Below are positions 45,237-53,430 of a stretch of DNA of 64,000 bases, piece after piece (position 1 is the first letter of the stretch; each line of letters opens with the position of its first letter). Made by a program: the position numbers and the translations under genes. The notes beneath the pieces are model-generated. The model made no database searches, was not told the DNA's origin, and worked only from the letters and a program-made list of their open reading frames with translations. The stretch comes from Rhizobium redzepovicii (lineage in GTDB: Bacteria > Pseudomonadota > Alphaproteobacteria > Rhizobiales > Rhizobiaceae). The stretch is from assembly GCF_019793435.1 (NCBI RefSeq), contig NZ_JAILYH010000022.1:40255-104254 (forward strand), in the 5' to 3' direction.

Positions 45237-46127
45237 ATGGCTCTCGTTGCCACGCTTGTTGCCAATCCGTCAAATCCCGTGCTGACACCCAAGATCGCCG
45301 AACGGGCGGCCGAAGCGGTGAACGCTTCCGGCCTCTACTGGCTGGCAGACGGCATCGCTTGCGACATCGCACTGCGTGACGGCACGGATGCGCCCGCGGC
45401 GGAGGCCGATATTCTTGCCGTCATATCAGGCGCGCCGATCGACCTCGTCATCCAGGAGCAGGAGAGCCGCCGCAAGAAACTGCTGATCGCCGACATGGAT
45501 TCGACGATGATCGGCCAGGAATGCATCGACGAACTTGCCGCCGAAGTCGGCCTGAAGGAGAAGGTCGCCGCGATCACCGCCCGCGCCATGAACGGCGAGA
45601 TCGCCTTCGAGCCCGCTTTGCGTGAGCGCGTCGCCCTCTTGAAGGGCCTGCCGATATCGGTGGTCGACGAAGTGATCGCCAAGCGCATTACGCTGACGCC
45701 GGGCGGGCCGGAACTGATCGCCACCATGAAATCGAAAGGCCATTACACCGCCCTCGTCTCCGGCGGCTTCACCGTCTTCACCAGCCGCATCGCCGCCACC
45801 CTCGGCTTCGACGAGAACCGCGCCAACATGCTGCTCGAAGACGGCGGCATCCTCTCCGGCTTCGTCGCCGAACCGATCCTCGGCAAGCAGGCGAAGGTCG
45901 ATGCGCTGAACGAAATTTCGGCTCAGCTCGGCATTTCGCCTGACGATGCGATCGCCGTCGGCGACGGCGCCAACGACCTCGGCATGCTGCACGTCGCCGG
46001 TGCCGGCGTCGCCCTCCACGCCAAGCCCGCCGTCGCCGCCGAGGCCCAGATGCGCATCAACCACGGCGACCTGACGGCGCTGCTCTACATCCAGGGGTAT
46101 CGGAAGACGGATTTTGTAACGGGTTGA
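45237..46127 (+). CDS. serB: Phosphoserine phosphatase
   Basis: 296 residues. The HAD motif I is LLIADMDSTMIGQECIDELA, motif II is LVSGGFTVFTS, and motif III/IV is DAIAVGDGANDLGMLHVAGAGVALHAKP. The N-terminal ~80 residues form the ACT-like extension of bacterial SerB. It hydrolyses phosphoserine in the last step of serine synthesis. Start at 45237; the frame extends further but into miaA antisense. Confidence 0.95.
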   Translation: MALVATLVANPSNPVLTPKIAERAAEAVNASGLYWLADGIACDIALRDGTDAPAAEADILAVISGAPIDLVIQEQESRRKKLLIADMDSTMIGQECIDELAAEVGLKEKVAAITARAMNGEIAFEPALRERVALLKGLPISVVDEVIAKRITLTPGGPELIATMKSKGHYTALVSGGFTVFTSRIAATLGFDENRANMLLEDGGILSGFVAEPILGKQAKVDALNEISAQLGISPDDAIAVGDGANDLGMLHVAGAGVALHAKPAVAAEAQMRINHGDLTALLYIQGYRKTDFVTG

Positions 46128-46225
46128 ATGTTTAACTCACCATCTCCGAACGGTTGCTAAACCAAACACGGTCACAATCCGACGCGTCGGCATAAAAATT
46201 GGCGCGACGCTTACCCCAATCTCCT

Positions 46226-46351
46226 CATCCCTGTGCTCGTCACAGGGATGCAGCGCGCCCAAGTCCTTGGGCGCGGGACACCCCTTGCCTTCAAGAGCCT
46301 CATTCACCGCGCAGACGCGCGATGGCTGGATTCCTGTGACAAGCACAGGAA
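46226..46351. repeat. Dispersed palindromic repeat cluster
   Basis: Three palindromes: CATCCCTGTG...CACAGGGATG (46226-46250), GCGCCCAAG-TC-CTTGGGCGC (46255-46274), and TTCCTGTG-N5-CACAGGAA (46331-46351) followed by ATGACGGAGGAGAGG. The last two match units at 20785-20831 and 11535-11555. This fills most of the serB-degP convergent gap. Confidence 0.65.
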
Positions 46352-46408
46352 TGACGGAGGAGAGGTTGAGCGAGAACAGAAAATGCGGCGGCTGACCGCG
46401 CCTTTCGC

Positions 46409-48145
46409 CTACTCCATCGGCACCGCCACAAACCGCAGATCGCCATTCGCCGATGCGATCATCAGCTGGGCGTTGCGGCGGCCTTCCTGCTTCAGCGACT
46501 TCACCTTGGCGGCGACCGCGTCCGGCGACTTCATGAACTCCTGCGCCACTTCGACGATCACATCGCCGGGCTTCAGCCCTTTTTCGGCCGAGGCGGAGCC
46601 GGGCGTCACCTCGGTCACGACGACACCGTCGACGCTCTCGGCAATGCCGAAAGCCTTGCGCGTCTCGGCGCTCAAAAGCGACAGCGACAGGCCGAGCACG
46701 TTCTTCGGCGTTGATGCATCCGGTGACACCTGGCCCTGGTGTTGGTCCGGCGTGGGCGCGCCTGGTGTCGGCTGGGCCTGATCGCCGGAATCCGGCTCGT
46801 CCATATCGTTGTTCTCGCCGGGATCCGGGGTGATAACGCCGTCATCCTGCGAACCGTCCGGCGCCGCGTCGCCGGATGCTGCCGCCTGATCGCTGTCTTC
46901 GAGCCGGCCGAGCTTCACCTTCACGGTCTGCTCCTTGCCGTCGCGCAGCACCACCACGTCGACTTCCTTGCCGACCGAGCTTTCCGCCACGACGCGCGGC
47001 AGATCGCGCATTTCGCCGACGGTCTTGCCGTCGAATTTCAAAATAACGTCGCCCGCCTTGATCGAACCGTCGTCGACAGGCCCACCCTTGATGACGCCGG
47101 CGACCAGCGCGCCCTTGGCGGTGTCAAGCCCGAGGCTGTCGGCGATATCGTCGGTCACCGGCTGGATGCGCACGCCGAGCCAGCCGCGCCGCGTCTCACC
47201 ATATTCGCGCAATTGGTCGACGACGCCGGAGGCAAGCTCGGAGGGTACCGAGAAGCCGATACCGATCGAGCCGCCGCTCGGCGAAATGATCGCCGTGTTG
47301 ATACCGATCACCTCACCCTTCATGTTGAAGAGCGGCCCGCCGGAATTGCCCTTGTTGATCGCGGCATCCGTCTGGATGAAATTGTCGTAAGGGCCGGCAT
47401 TGATGTTGCGGCCGCGCCCGGAAATGATGCCGACCGTCACCGAACCGCCGAAGCCGAACGGATTGCCGATCGCCATCACCCAGTCGCCGATGCGCATCGT
47501 GCTGGAATCGCCGAATTTCACCGATTTCAGCGGCGCCTTCGGCTCGACTTTCAGCACCGAAAGATCGGTCTTCGTATCCGTGCCGATCAGCTTTGCCTTG
47601 AGCTTCGAACCATTGGCGAAATTGATCTCGATATCGTCGGCGCCCTCGATTACATGGTTGTTGGTGACGATATAGCCGGCCGGATCGATGACGAAGCCGG
47701 AGCCGAGCGAGCTGACATTGTGGTTCGGGCCATTGTTGCCCTGCTTCTTGTCGAAGAAGTCGTTGAAGAACTCCTGGAACGGCGAGCCGTCGGGCGCACG
47801 CGGCGCCGGGCCGACGCCCTCATCGTCCTTGACGTTCTGCGAGGTCGAGATGTTGACCACGGCGTCAAGCAGTCCCTCGGCCAGATCGGCGACCGAAGCC
47901 GGACCGTTGTTCGGGGCTGCGGCCTGAATTTGCGGTGCCTGCTGCGGTGCAACCGTTGCGGGCGGCGTGGGTGCAGGAGCAGCCGTTTCCGGGGTAGCCG
48001 GAGCGGGTGTAACAACTCCGGGCGCCGTCGTCTGCGGCGCGGTTTGCGCATAGGCGACCCCGTTGATGCCAGCATGCGCAAGAATTGCAGCGCTGGCCAT
48101 AAGCGCGAGCGTTCGTCTGAAGGGCGAGCGATTCGTGGGGGCCAT
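46409..48145 (-). CDS. degP: DegP/HtrA (Do) family periplasmic serine protease
   Basis: 578 residues. An N-terminal signal (MAPTNRSPFRRTLALMASAAILAHAGINGVAYAQ), a Pro/Ala-rich linker, and a trypsin-like domain with His in YIVTNNHVIEG (about 164), Asp in TDLSVLKV (about 194) and Ser in NKGNSGGPLF (about 267). PDZ1 is RRGWLGVRIQPV and PDZ2 VLGLSLSLLS, separated by an Asp/Gly-rich linker. It degrades or refolds damaged envelope proteins. It follows hflC on the same strand after a strong terminator, so it is probably transcribed separately. ATG at 48145, one codon inside the open frame. Confidence 0.95.
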   Translation of the reverse strand: MAPTNRSPFRRTLALMASAAILAHAGINGVAYAQTAPQTTAPGVVTPAPATPETAAPAPTPPATVAPQQAPQIQAAAPNNGPASVADLAEGLLDAVVNISTSQNVKDDEGVGPAPRAPDGSPFQEFFNDFFDKKQGNNGPNHNVSSLGSGFVIDPAGYIVTNNHVIEGADDIEINFANGSKLKAKLIGTDTKTDLSVLKVEPKAPLKSVKFGDSSTMRIGDWVMAIGNPFGFGGSVTVGIISGRGRNINAGPYDNFIQTDAAINKGNSGGPLFNMKGEVIGINTAIISPSGGSIGIGFSVPSELASGVVDQLREYGETRRGWLGVRIQPVTDDIADSLGLDTAKGALVAGVIKGGPVDDGSIKAGDVILKFDGKTVGEMRDLPRVVAESSVGKEVDVVVLRDGKEQTVKVKLGRLEDSDQAAASGDAAPDGSQDDGVITPDPGENNDMDEPDSGDQAQPTPGAPTPDQHQGQVSPDASTPKNVLGLSLSLLSAETRKAFGIAESVDGVVVTEVTPGSASAEKGLKPGDVIVEVAQEFMKSPDAVAAKVKSLKQEGRRNAQLMIASANGDLRFVAVPME

Positions 48146-48286
48146 CAAGCTTCCTCATAAGGGGTAAATGCGCACATTGAGCACCAGCATAAGGCGGAAT
48201 GATGGAGGGCGAAATCACCTTTTCGCGAAATCCCCGTGCAATATGACGGGCCCTCGCAAAAGCCTGATTATCTCGACCTTTCCACG

Positions 48287-48314
48287 AAAAAAGGGCCGGC
48301 ACCCGGGCCGGCCC
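48287..48314 (-). terminator. Rho-independent terminator after hflC
   Basis: On the minus strand GGGCCGGC (48307-48314 region) pairs with GCCGGCCC (48293-48300) around a six-base loop, followed by TTTTTT at 48287-48292. It separates hflKC from degP. Confidence 0.85.
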
Positions 48315-48352
48315 TTTCAGGATTGTCAGGATGCGAATGGCATCCCTCGGTA

Positions 48353-49312
48353 TCAGTTCGCCGGCTGGGCGGGTGCTGCCGGAGCAGCCGCGCCGGGAAT
48401 TGCCGGAGCCGGGCTTGTCGGCGCTTTCAGGGTGCCGGCGGCGTTGTCGAAATAGCGGAAGAATTCCGTATTCGGCGACAACACCAGCGTCGTGTCCTGC
48501 GATGAAAGCGCTGAAGAGTAGGCGGCCATCGAGCGATAGAACTCGAAGAAAGCCGGATCCTTGCTGAAAGCGTCGGCGAAGACACGGTTGCGTTCCGCAT
48601 CGCCCTGACCGCGCAGGATTTCCGCATCGCGCTGGGCGCCCGCGGTGAACTCGACGACCTGGCGATCGGCGACGGCCCGGCGGCGCTGACCTTCTTCATT
48701 GCCCTCCGCGCGGATGCGCTCGGCTTCGGCCAGGCGTTCCGAACGCATGGCGTTGTAGGTGTTGGGCGCAACCTCGGGAGAAAGGTCGGTGCGGCGAATG
48801 CGAACGTCGTCGATATGCAGACCGAGATTTTCGGCATCCGTGCGCAGGTCGTCTCGGATTTCCAGCATCATCGCGACACGCTCTTCCGAGAGCGCGGCAT
48901 TGTAGTCGCGCAGGCCGTAGACGCGGCGAAGCGATGAATCGAGCTGCGCCCTCAGCCGCGCTTCCGCGGCCTCGCGGTCACCCGAGACCGTTTCGCGGAA
49001 GCGGCGAACATCCGAGATGTTATAGATCACGAAGGCATCGACGTCGAAAGTCTGGCCGTCCTGAACCTGAACGCGGATATTGTCGAGATCGAGCCTCAGC
49101 GCCTGCTTTTCCACAAGCTGGACGCGGTCGGCATCCATGAAGCCGAAGGGCAGCTTGAAATAGATGCCGGGTTCGGTCTTGACCGACTGGATCTGGCCGA
49201 AGCGGACGACGATCGCCTGCTCGCGGGCATTCACCACGAAAATCGACGAATAGAGGCCGACCAGCACGATGGCGAGGATGAGGAGAATGATGGGAAGTCT
49301 GTTCGATGTCAT
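48353..49312 (-). CDS. hflC: HflC, SPFH/band-7 membrane protease modulator
   Basis: 319 residues. One N-terminal span (LPIILLILAIVLVGLYSSIFVV) precedes an SPFH domain (NAREQAIVVRFGQIQSVKTEPGIYFKLPF) and the coiled-coil SERLAEAERIRAEGNEEGQRRRAVADRQVVEFTAGAQRDAEILRGQGDAERNRVFADAF. The C-terminus is Ala/Pro-rich. With HflK it forms a large periplasmic-facing cage around FtsH. It starts 3 bp after the hflK stop. Confidence 0.95.
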   Translation of the reverse strand: MTSNRLPIILLILAIVLVGLYSSIFVVNAREQAIVVRFGQIQSVKTEPGIYFKLPFGFMDADRVQLVEKQALRLDLDNIRVQVQDGQTFDVDAFVIYNISDVRRFRETVSGDREAAEARLRAQLDSSLRRVYGLRDYNAALSEERVAMMLEIRDDLRTDAENLGLHIDDVRIRRTDLSPEVAPNTYNAMRSERLAEAERIRAEGNEEGQRRRAVADRQVVEFTAGAQRDAEILRGQGDAERNRVFADAFSKDPAFFEFYRSMAAYSSALSSQDTTLVLSPNTEFFRYFDNAAGTLKAPTSPAPAIPGAAAPAAPAQPAN

Positions 49313-49315
49313 GGT

Positions 49316-50401
49316 TCAACCTCCCTGCTGCGCCGGCTTGCCGAGCTCATTGAGCGGCAGATAGGGCAGCACGCCCTGCTTCTCGTCGATGATGACCTTC
49401 TTCGAGTTCTTCAGCACCTGCTCCATCGTTTCGATGAACAGCCGTTTGCGGGTTACTTCGGGCGCCTTCGAATATTCGTCGTTGATCGCGGTGAAGCGCT
49501 GCGCCTCGCCTTCGGCCTCCTTAACGACACGGTTCTTGTAGGCGGCTGCATCTTCACGGATTCGTGCCGCATCGCCTCGCGCCTGACCGAGCTTCTGGTT
49601 CGTGTAGCGGTTGGCATCTTCGATCGTGCTGTCGCGGTCTCGGCCGGCACGCTGCACTTCTTCGAAGGCATCGGCGACTTCGCGCGGCGGCGCCACGTTC
49701 TGGATCGTCACACCGGTCACGGTCACGCCGGCGCCATACCGGTTCATCGTATCCTGCACGATATTGAGCACATCCACTTCGATCGGCTGGCGATTGCTGC
49801 GGAAGGCGTCCTGCGCCGGACGACGCCCGACGATTTCGCGCATGGCGCTGTCGGAAACCTGCTGCAGGGTCTCTGCCGGATTTTCGACGTTGAACAGATA
49901 GGCCTTCGGATCGCTGACCGTGTAGAAGACCGCGAACTGCACGTTGATGACGCTCTTGTCGCTCGACAGCATCAGCCCGTTCGAAGACGATGCAGAGGTC
50001 GCTCCGATATTCAGCTGTTGCACGGTCACCTTGACGGTCTCGACGGATTCCAGCGGCCAGAGATGGAAATGCAGGCCGGGCATCGAAATCTCGTCCTTCG
50101 GCTTGCCGAACCGCAGCTCGACGCCGCGTTCGTCCGGCTGCACCACGTAGACGCACTGGATCAGCCAGAAAATGGCGACGACCGCCGCGACGATCACCGC
50201 CACGCCGCCGTTGAAACCGCCGGGAACGATGTTGCGCAGCTGGTCCTGGCCGCGCCGGATGATATCTTCCAGATCGGGCGGTCCGCCCTTGCCGCTGCCA
50301 CCGCCCCGCGGGCGGTTCGGCCCTTGGCCCCATGGTCCCTGATTATTACCGCCGCCGCCGCCCCAAGGGCCGCCGCCGCCATTCTGATTGCTCCAGGGCA
50401 T
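49316..50401 (-). CDS. hflK: HflK, SPFH/band-7 membrane protease modulator
   Basis: 361 residues from MPWSNQNGGGGPWGGGGGNNQ. The Gly/Pro/Asn-rich cytoplasmic tail (residues 1-50) is typical of HflK. Then come one span (VAVIVAAVVAIFWLIQCVYVV), the SPFH domain (QPDERGVELRFGKPKDEISMPGLHFHLWP) and a coiled coil (GDAARIREDAAAYKNRVVKEAEGEAQRF). The frame reaches 50503, but the family starts at MPWS. Partner of HflC. Upstream folA begins at 51068 and ends 148 bp before this start, the usual rhizobial order thyA-folA-hflK-hflC. Confidence 0.95.
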   Translation of the reverse strand: MPWSNQNGGGGPWGGGGGNNQGPWGQGPNRPRGGGSGKGGPPDLEDIIRRGQDQLRNIVPGGFNGGVAVIVAAVVAIFWLIQCVYVVQPDERGVELRFGKPKDEISMPGLHFHLWPLESVETVKVTVQQLNIGATSASSSNGLMLSSDKSVINVQFAVFYTVSDPKAYLFNVENPAETLQQVSDSAMREIVGRRPAQDAFRSNRQPIEVDVLNIVQDTMNRYGAGVTVTGVTIQNVAPPREVADAFEEVQRAGRDRDSTIEDANRYTNQKLGQARGDAARIREDAAAYKNRVVKEAEGEAQRFTAINDEYSKAPEVTRKRLFIETMEQVLKNSKKVIIDEKQGVLPYLPLNELGKPAQQGG

Positions 50402-50549
50402 CAAAACCTCGTTGTTCGTTAAGTCTTCCACGCATCCGGAACCGTGGGGGCTGACCGGCGGATGCGTTGGGACCGTTATAAGTATCGCCGCATCGGCTTT
50501 CAACGCAACGTGAGAAACTTGGTCAATTTAATTGGAAAATAGTTCATTT

Positions 50550-51068
50550 TCAGGCGTGTCGGCGCTCGTAGACGACGAAGCGCGTGGGGTGACTGTCCTT
50601 GTCGCCTGCCGGCACCGCTATAGACTCCCCTGCCCGCCAGATGTCGGGATCGATCGCGGGGAACGAGGCGTCTCCGTCGAGATCGGCTTCGACATGGGTG
50701 ATGCACATCCGGTCGGCAAGGCCGATCGCCTGGGCATAGATCTGCCCGCCGCCGATGATGCAGATCTCGTCGATGCTCTTTTCGCGTGCCAGCCTTTCGG
50801 CCGCCGTCATCGCCTCCGTCAGCGAATGCGCCATGGAAACATCGGGATGGTCTATCGCCGCCTGCCTGGAGATGACGACGTTCGGCCGCCCCGGCAGCGG
50901 CTTGCCGATTGAATCATATGTCTTGCGGCCCATCACGACAGGCTTGCCCAATGTCAGCGCCTTGAAGCGCTTGAGATCGCTCGACAGCCGCCAGGGCATG
51001 TCGCCGTCGCGCCCGATGATGCCGTTGCGGGCAACGGCGGCAATAATGGTCCTGCGGATATCGGCCAT
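50550..51068 (-). CDS. folA: Dihydrofolate reductase
   Basis: 172 residues from MADIRRTIIAAVARNGIIGRDGDMPWRLSSDLKRFKALTLGKPVVMGRKTYDSIGKPLPGRPNVVISRQ. The conserved WRLSSDLK and GRKTYDSIG motifs and the C-terminal FVVYERR are present. It reduces dihydrofolate to tetrahydrofolate, recycling folate used by thymidylate synthase. It starts 13 bp after the thyA remnant; the two normally form an operon. With thyA cut, its promoter must lie in the island end or in the thyA fragment. Confidence 0.95.
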   Translation of the reverse strand: MADIRRTIIAAVARNGIIGRDGDMPWRLSSDLKRFKALTLGKPVVMGRKTYDSIGKPLPGRPNVVISRQAAIDHPDVSMAHSLTEAMTAAERLAREKSIDEICIIGGGQIYAQAIGLADRMCITHVEADLDGDASFPAIDPDIWRAGESIAVPAGDKDSHPTRFVVYERRHA

Positions 51069-51081
51069 GGAATGTCTCGGA

Positions 51082-51381
51082 TCAGACGGCGATCGGCGCC
51101 TTGATGCTGGCATCGGCCTCGTAGCCGATCAGCTCGAAATCGTCGAAGGTAAAGCTGAAGATGTCTTTCACATCGGGATTGATGCGCATGAAGGGAAGCG
51201 GCTTCGGCTGGCGCGCCAGCTGCAGCTTCGCCTGGTCGAAATGGTTGTGGTAGAGATGGGCGTCGCCCAGAGTGTGCACGAAATCGCCAGGCTTCAGCCC
51301 GGTGACCTCCGCCACCATCATCGTCAAAAGCGCATAGGAGGCGATGTTGAACGGTTTTCCGACATCATCAGTTTTTTTCAT
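51082..51381 (-). pseudogene. thyA: thyA 3' remnant (thymidylate synthase, N-terminal two thirds missing)
   Basis: The frame encodes PFNIASYALLTMMVAEVTGLKPGDFVHTLGDAHLYHNHFDQAKLQ and the rest of the C-terminal third of thymidylate synthase. The family has about 264 residues; only about 90 remain. The catalytic Cys (in the PPCHxxFQFY region) and the N-terminal substrate loop are absent. Homology stops at about 51,355: the FLGV that should precede PFNIAS is replaced by MKKTDDVGK, and an upstream TGA closes the frame. It is the junction of the genomic island. The protein cannot be a functional synthase on its own. Confidence 0.9.
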
Positions 51382-51503
51382 AACTTGGTACCATAAAACG
51401 AGTCAGTTCTCATTGTCGGCTTCCGCTGACGATAGTCAATTCGGACAATTCAAATTCAACATTTGAGATCGTCCCCTACCTCAGAGCCGCCAAACGAATA
51501 AGC

Positions 51504-51530
51504 ATCCGCCATCGGCGGATTCCGCTTTTT
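51504..51530 (+). terminator. Terminator-like hairpin near the island left end
   Basis: ATCCGCC-ATC-GGCGGAT (51504-51520) is followed by TCCGC and TTTTT (51526-51530). It would stop rightward transcription out of the junction, or be part of the element end structure. Confidence 0.55.
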
Positions 51531-51531
51531 G

Positions 51532-51585
51532 AAGAAAGCCTGAACTGGCGTTGATTTCCGCTAAAGCCAGAGTTCAGGCTTTCTT
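51532..51585. repeat. Perfect 15-bp inverted repeat at the island edge
   Basis: AAGAAAGCCTGAACT (51532-51546) and AGTTCAGGCTTTCTT (51571-51585), with inner GGC/GCC. Together with the hairpin at 51504 it makes a structured ~80-bp block in the otherwise gene-free 51,382-51,754 stretch, which holds no other recognisable gene. It may be an element end or a transcription barrier. Confidence 0.6.
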
Positions 51586-51718
51586 TGGAAGAAGCCGTCC
51601 GAAGGACGTCCGTTTCCGGCGACAAGCCGGTTTGGACCCTTTGGGCTCGTTCACAGGGATCGGACTTCTAGCCAAGTCCAACAATTCTTTCCACGACAAT
51701 TACCCGGGCCAATCTTGC

Positions 51719-51740
51719 GACAGAACGTAAAGGTTCTGTC
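51719..51740. promoter_or_regulatory. Palindrome 14 bp before the nuclease-like gene (possible operator)
   Basis: GACAGAAC-GTAAAG-GTTCTGTC, perfect 8-bp arms, ending 14 bp before the ATG at 51755. It is not the alphaproteobacterial LexA box (GAAC-N7-GAAC). A repressor site for the two-gene module is plausible. Confidence 0.45.
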
Positions 51741-51754
51741 AATCAGCATGCGTC

Positions 51755-52675
51755 ATGAAGGCTCAAATCAAGTGGGACATGAGGACTCTGATGCCGACGG
51801 TTTACGCTCTACGCGAGCGAGTTGCTGATATGCTCCTGGGCTATTCTGACGAAAAGAGGAAGACGCTGGAGAATAGGCGAATAGGCGCGGACAACAAGGA
51901 CAAGGGCACCGAGTTTGAGCGCCACTATGGCGTCTATCACCTAATGCAAGGAGCATTCAACAGCGTGACGCGCAATCAGGATGGGACACGTTTTTACGTG
52001 TCCAACAATCTTATTGCAGACGCTGACGATCTTTACGTTAGCGAAGATGATTGGCTTACTTTCGTCCAGGCAAAGGATCGTCTTGAACTAAGCTGGTCGG
52101 CCGTTTCCGAAAGACTGGAAGAACAACTGAGAGAACTACGAGCGTACGGCCTGGAAGCACACTCGACCGTCGAGCTTGTCGTTTCCAGGGAGAACATTGC
52201 GAAAAACCTGAAAGAAAAGGTCCCACCGTCTTTGGTTGCCATCAACGTTGTTCATTTTGAGACCAACGACGAAGTCTTCCTCGGGTTTGCTGAGCTGCTT
52301 ACTGCTCGGGAAACCGACCAAATTGGGAAGGAAAATGCTCGCCATCATTACTACGACGCGTGGCGTACTCTGGAGTTTAGCGCCACCGCCAGTCAGGTCG
52401 CGAGGCGAGCCCACCGGCTGTCTTACGGGACCTTGCGCACTCTCGATGCGAACGTCGAATTGCCGAAAAAAGTCGAAGAAGCCTTGGCGGCAGTTGAGTT
52501 TTTAACGTCGAGGGTTATTGGCCGACGCCTCTATTACGCATTTAAGACGCAAGATTTCACGCCACTTCGGTGGGAGATTGAGTCCCCACAGTGGAAAAGA
52601 TTCGCCAATTCTTTGTGTCATGCGGAGAACCTTGATTACATCGGATTCTTGAACCTTCTGGAAGAAGTAAGATGA
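51755..52675 (+). CDS. Uncharacterised protein with PD-(D/E)xK nuclease-like N-terminus (DUF4297/Cap4-like pattern)
   Basis: 306 residues. Residues 51-107 read GTEFERHYGVYHLMQGA ... ADADDLYV...WLTFVQAKDR, which fits the E-(x)n-DD-(x)n-QxK layout of the DUF4297/Cap4-type restriction-endonuclease fold (E53, D91/D92, Q105 and K107). The remaining two thirds are mostly helical and not recognised; no SAVED or other sensor domain could be identified. The gene overlaps its partner by ATGA at 52672-52675. Nuclease activity is inferred only from the motif. It could also be an inactive relative. Confidence 0.7.
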   Translation: MKAQIKWDMRTLMPTVYALRERVADMLLGYSDEKRKTLENRRIGADNKDKGTEFERHYGVYHLMQGAFNSVTRNQDGTRFYVSNNLIADADDLYVSEDDWLTFVQAKDRLELSWSAVSERLEEQLRELRAYGLEAHSTVELVVSRENIAKNLKEKVPPSLVAINVVHFETNDEVFLGFAELLTARETDQIGKENARHHYYDAWRTLEFSATASQVARRAHRLSYGTLRTLDANVELPKKVEEALAAVEFLTSRVIGRRLYYAFKTQDFTPLRWEIESPQWKRFANSLCHAENLDYIGFLNLLEEVR

Positions 52676-53418
52676 TCAATCACATTTTCGGCACGAAAGT
52701 TGTCTCCGATGATGACCGCGCTTTTGCGACAAAACTGCAGCAACGTAACGCCCTGAAAGATGACGTCGGCCCTTCTTTTGCTGATGCAGCGGAACGCTTG
52801 GCCAAACTCTTCATTAAGGCCTTCCCTGATCGAAACCTGTCATTGCCGCAAAAGGTGGCACTATACTTCGAAGTCGAAGACGCCGATGATGCGGCGACAG
52901 TTCTGACCGCACAGCTTGAGAAGGAAGGCATATCAGTCGGGACGGCCTGCTTTTGGCTGCACCGCCGTAAAAGCTCGTTTGATGATGTAATTGTAGATGT
53001 CGCAAAAGCTTTCATCGACGATATCGCGGGTGCGAACGTTTCAGTTATTTTACAGCCTGGGGCGCTTCGGCCCGATGCGATACGGGCCTTTTTAGTCCAC
53101 ACATCAGGCCAGATAAGCCCAACCGCTCCAGTCGTTGTCCTGACCACCTGGTCAGCGCCAGACCTTGAAGACACGTTGGAGAGCGCCCTCGAACCTGAGT
53201 TTTCGTCTCGAATGGTGATCGGCAATATGGCCGACGGATCGCTGGCAAGTGACAGCAACCTTTATCTATCTAGCCGGTTTAGTAGCTCTCAGCGTCTGGG
53301 CTTTCCCAGTGGGTGGGACAAGAATGATTTTCATCCGAAGTCAGTCCGCCTTGCGATGCAGAAACAGATGGACCTCGACCGTTCTCGAAAACAGGGCTTA
53401 AGTTTCGACGGCACCTGA
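52672..53418 (+). CDS. Uncharacterised partner of the nuclease-like protein
   Basis: 248 residues, not recognised. It opens MINHIFGTKVVSDDDRAFATKLQQRNALKDD and has alternating hydrophobic strands in the middle (ANVSVILQPGALRPDAIRAFLVH, APVVVLTTWSAPDLEDTLESAL) suggestive of a Rossmann-like alpha/beta domain. No P-loop, signal peptide or membrane span was seen. Four-base overlap with the upstream gene implies that the products act together, perhaps as sensor and effector. The gene ends 13 bp before the convergent stop of the next gene. Confidence 0.7.
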   Translation: MINHIFGTKVVSDDDRAFATKLQQRNALKDDVGPSFADAAERLAKLFIKAFPDRNLSLPQKVALYFEVEDADDAATVLTAQLEKEGISVGTACFWLHRRKSSFDDVIVDVAKAFIDDIAGANVSVILQPGALRPDAIRAFLVHTSGQISPTAPVVVLTTWSAPDLEDTLESALEPEFSSRMVIGNMADGSLASDSNLYLSSRFSSSQRLGFPSGWDKNDFHPKSVRLAMQKQMDLDRSRKQGLSFDGT

Positions 53419-53430
53419 ACCGCAATTAAG

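Noticed and set aside
46739..48160. A 473-codon plus-strand frame across degP
   Set aside because: Antisense of a clear serine protease; its composition reflects GC-rich codons on the other strand.
51719..51740. SOS (LexA) box before the nuclease-like gene
   Set aside because: The site has GAAC and GTTC in inverted form six bases apart, not GAAC-N7-GAAC as used in alphaproteobacteria, so it was kept only as an unspecified palindrome.
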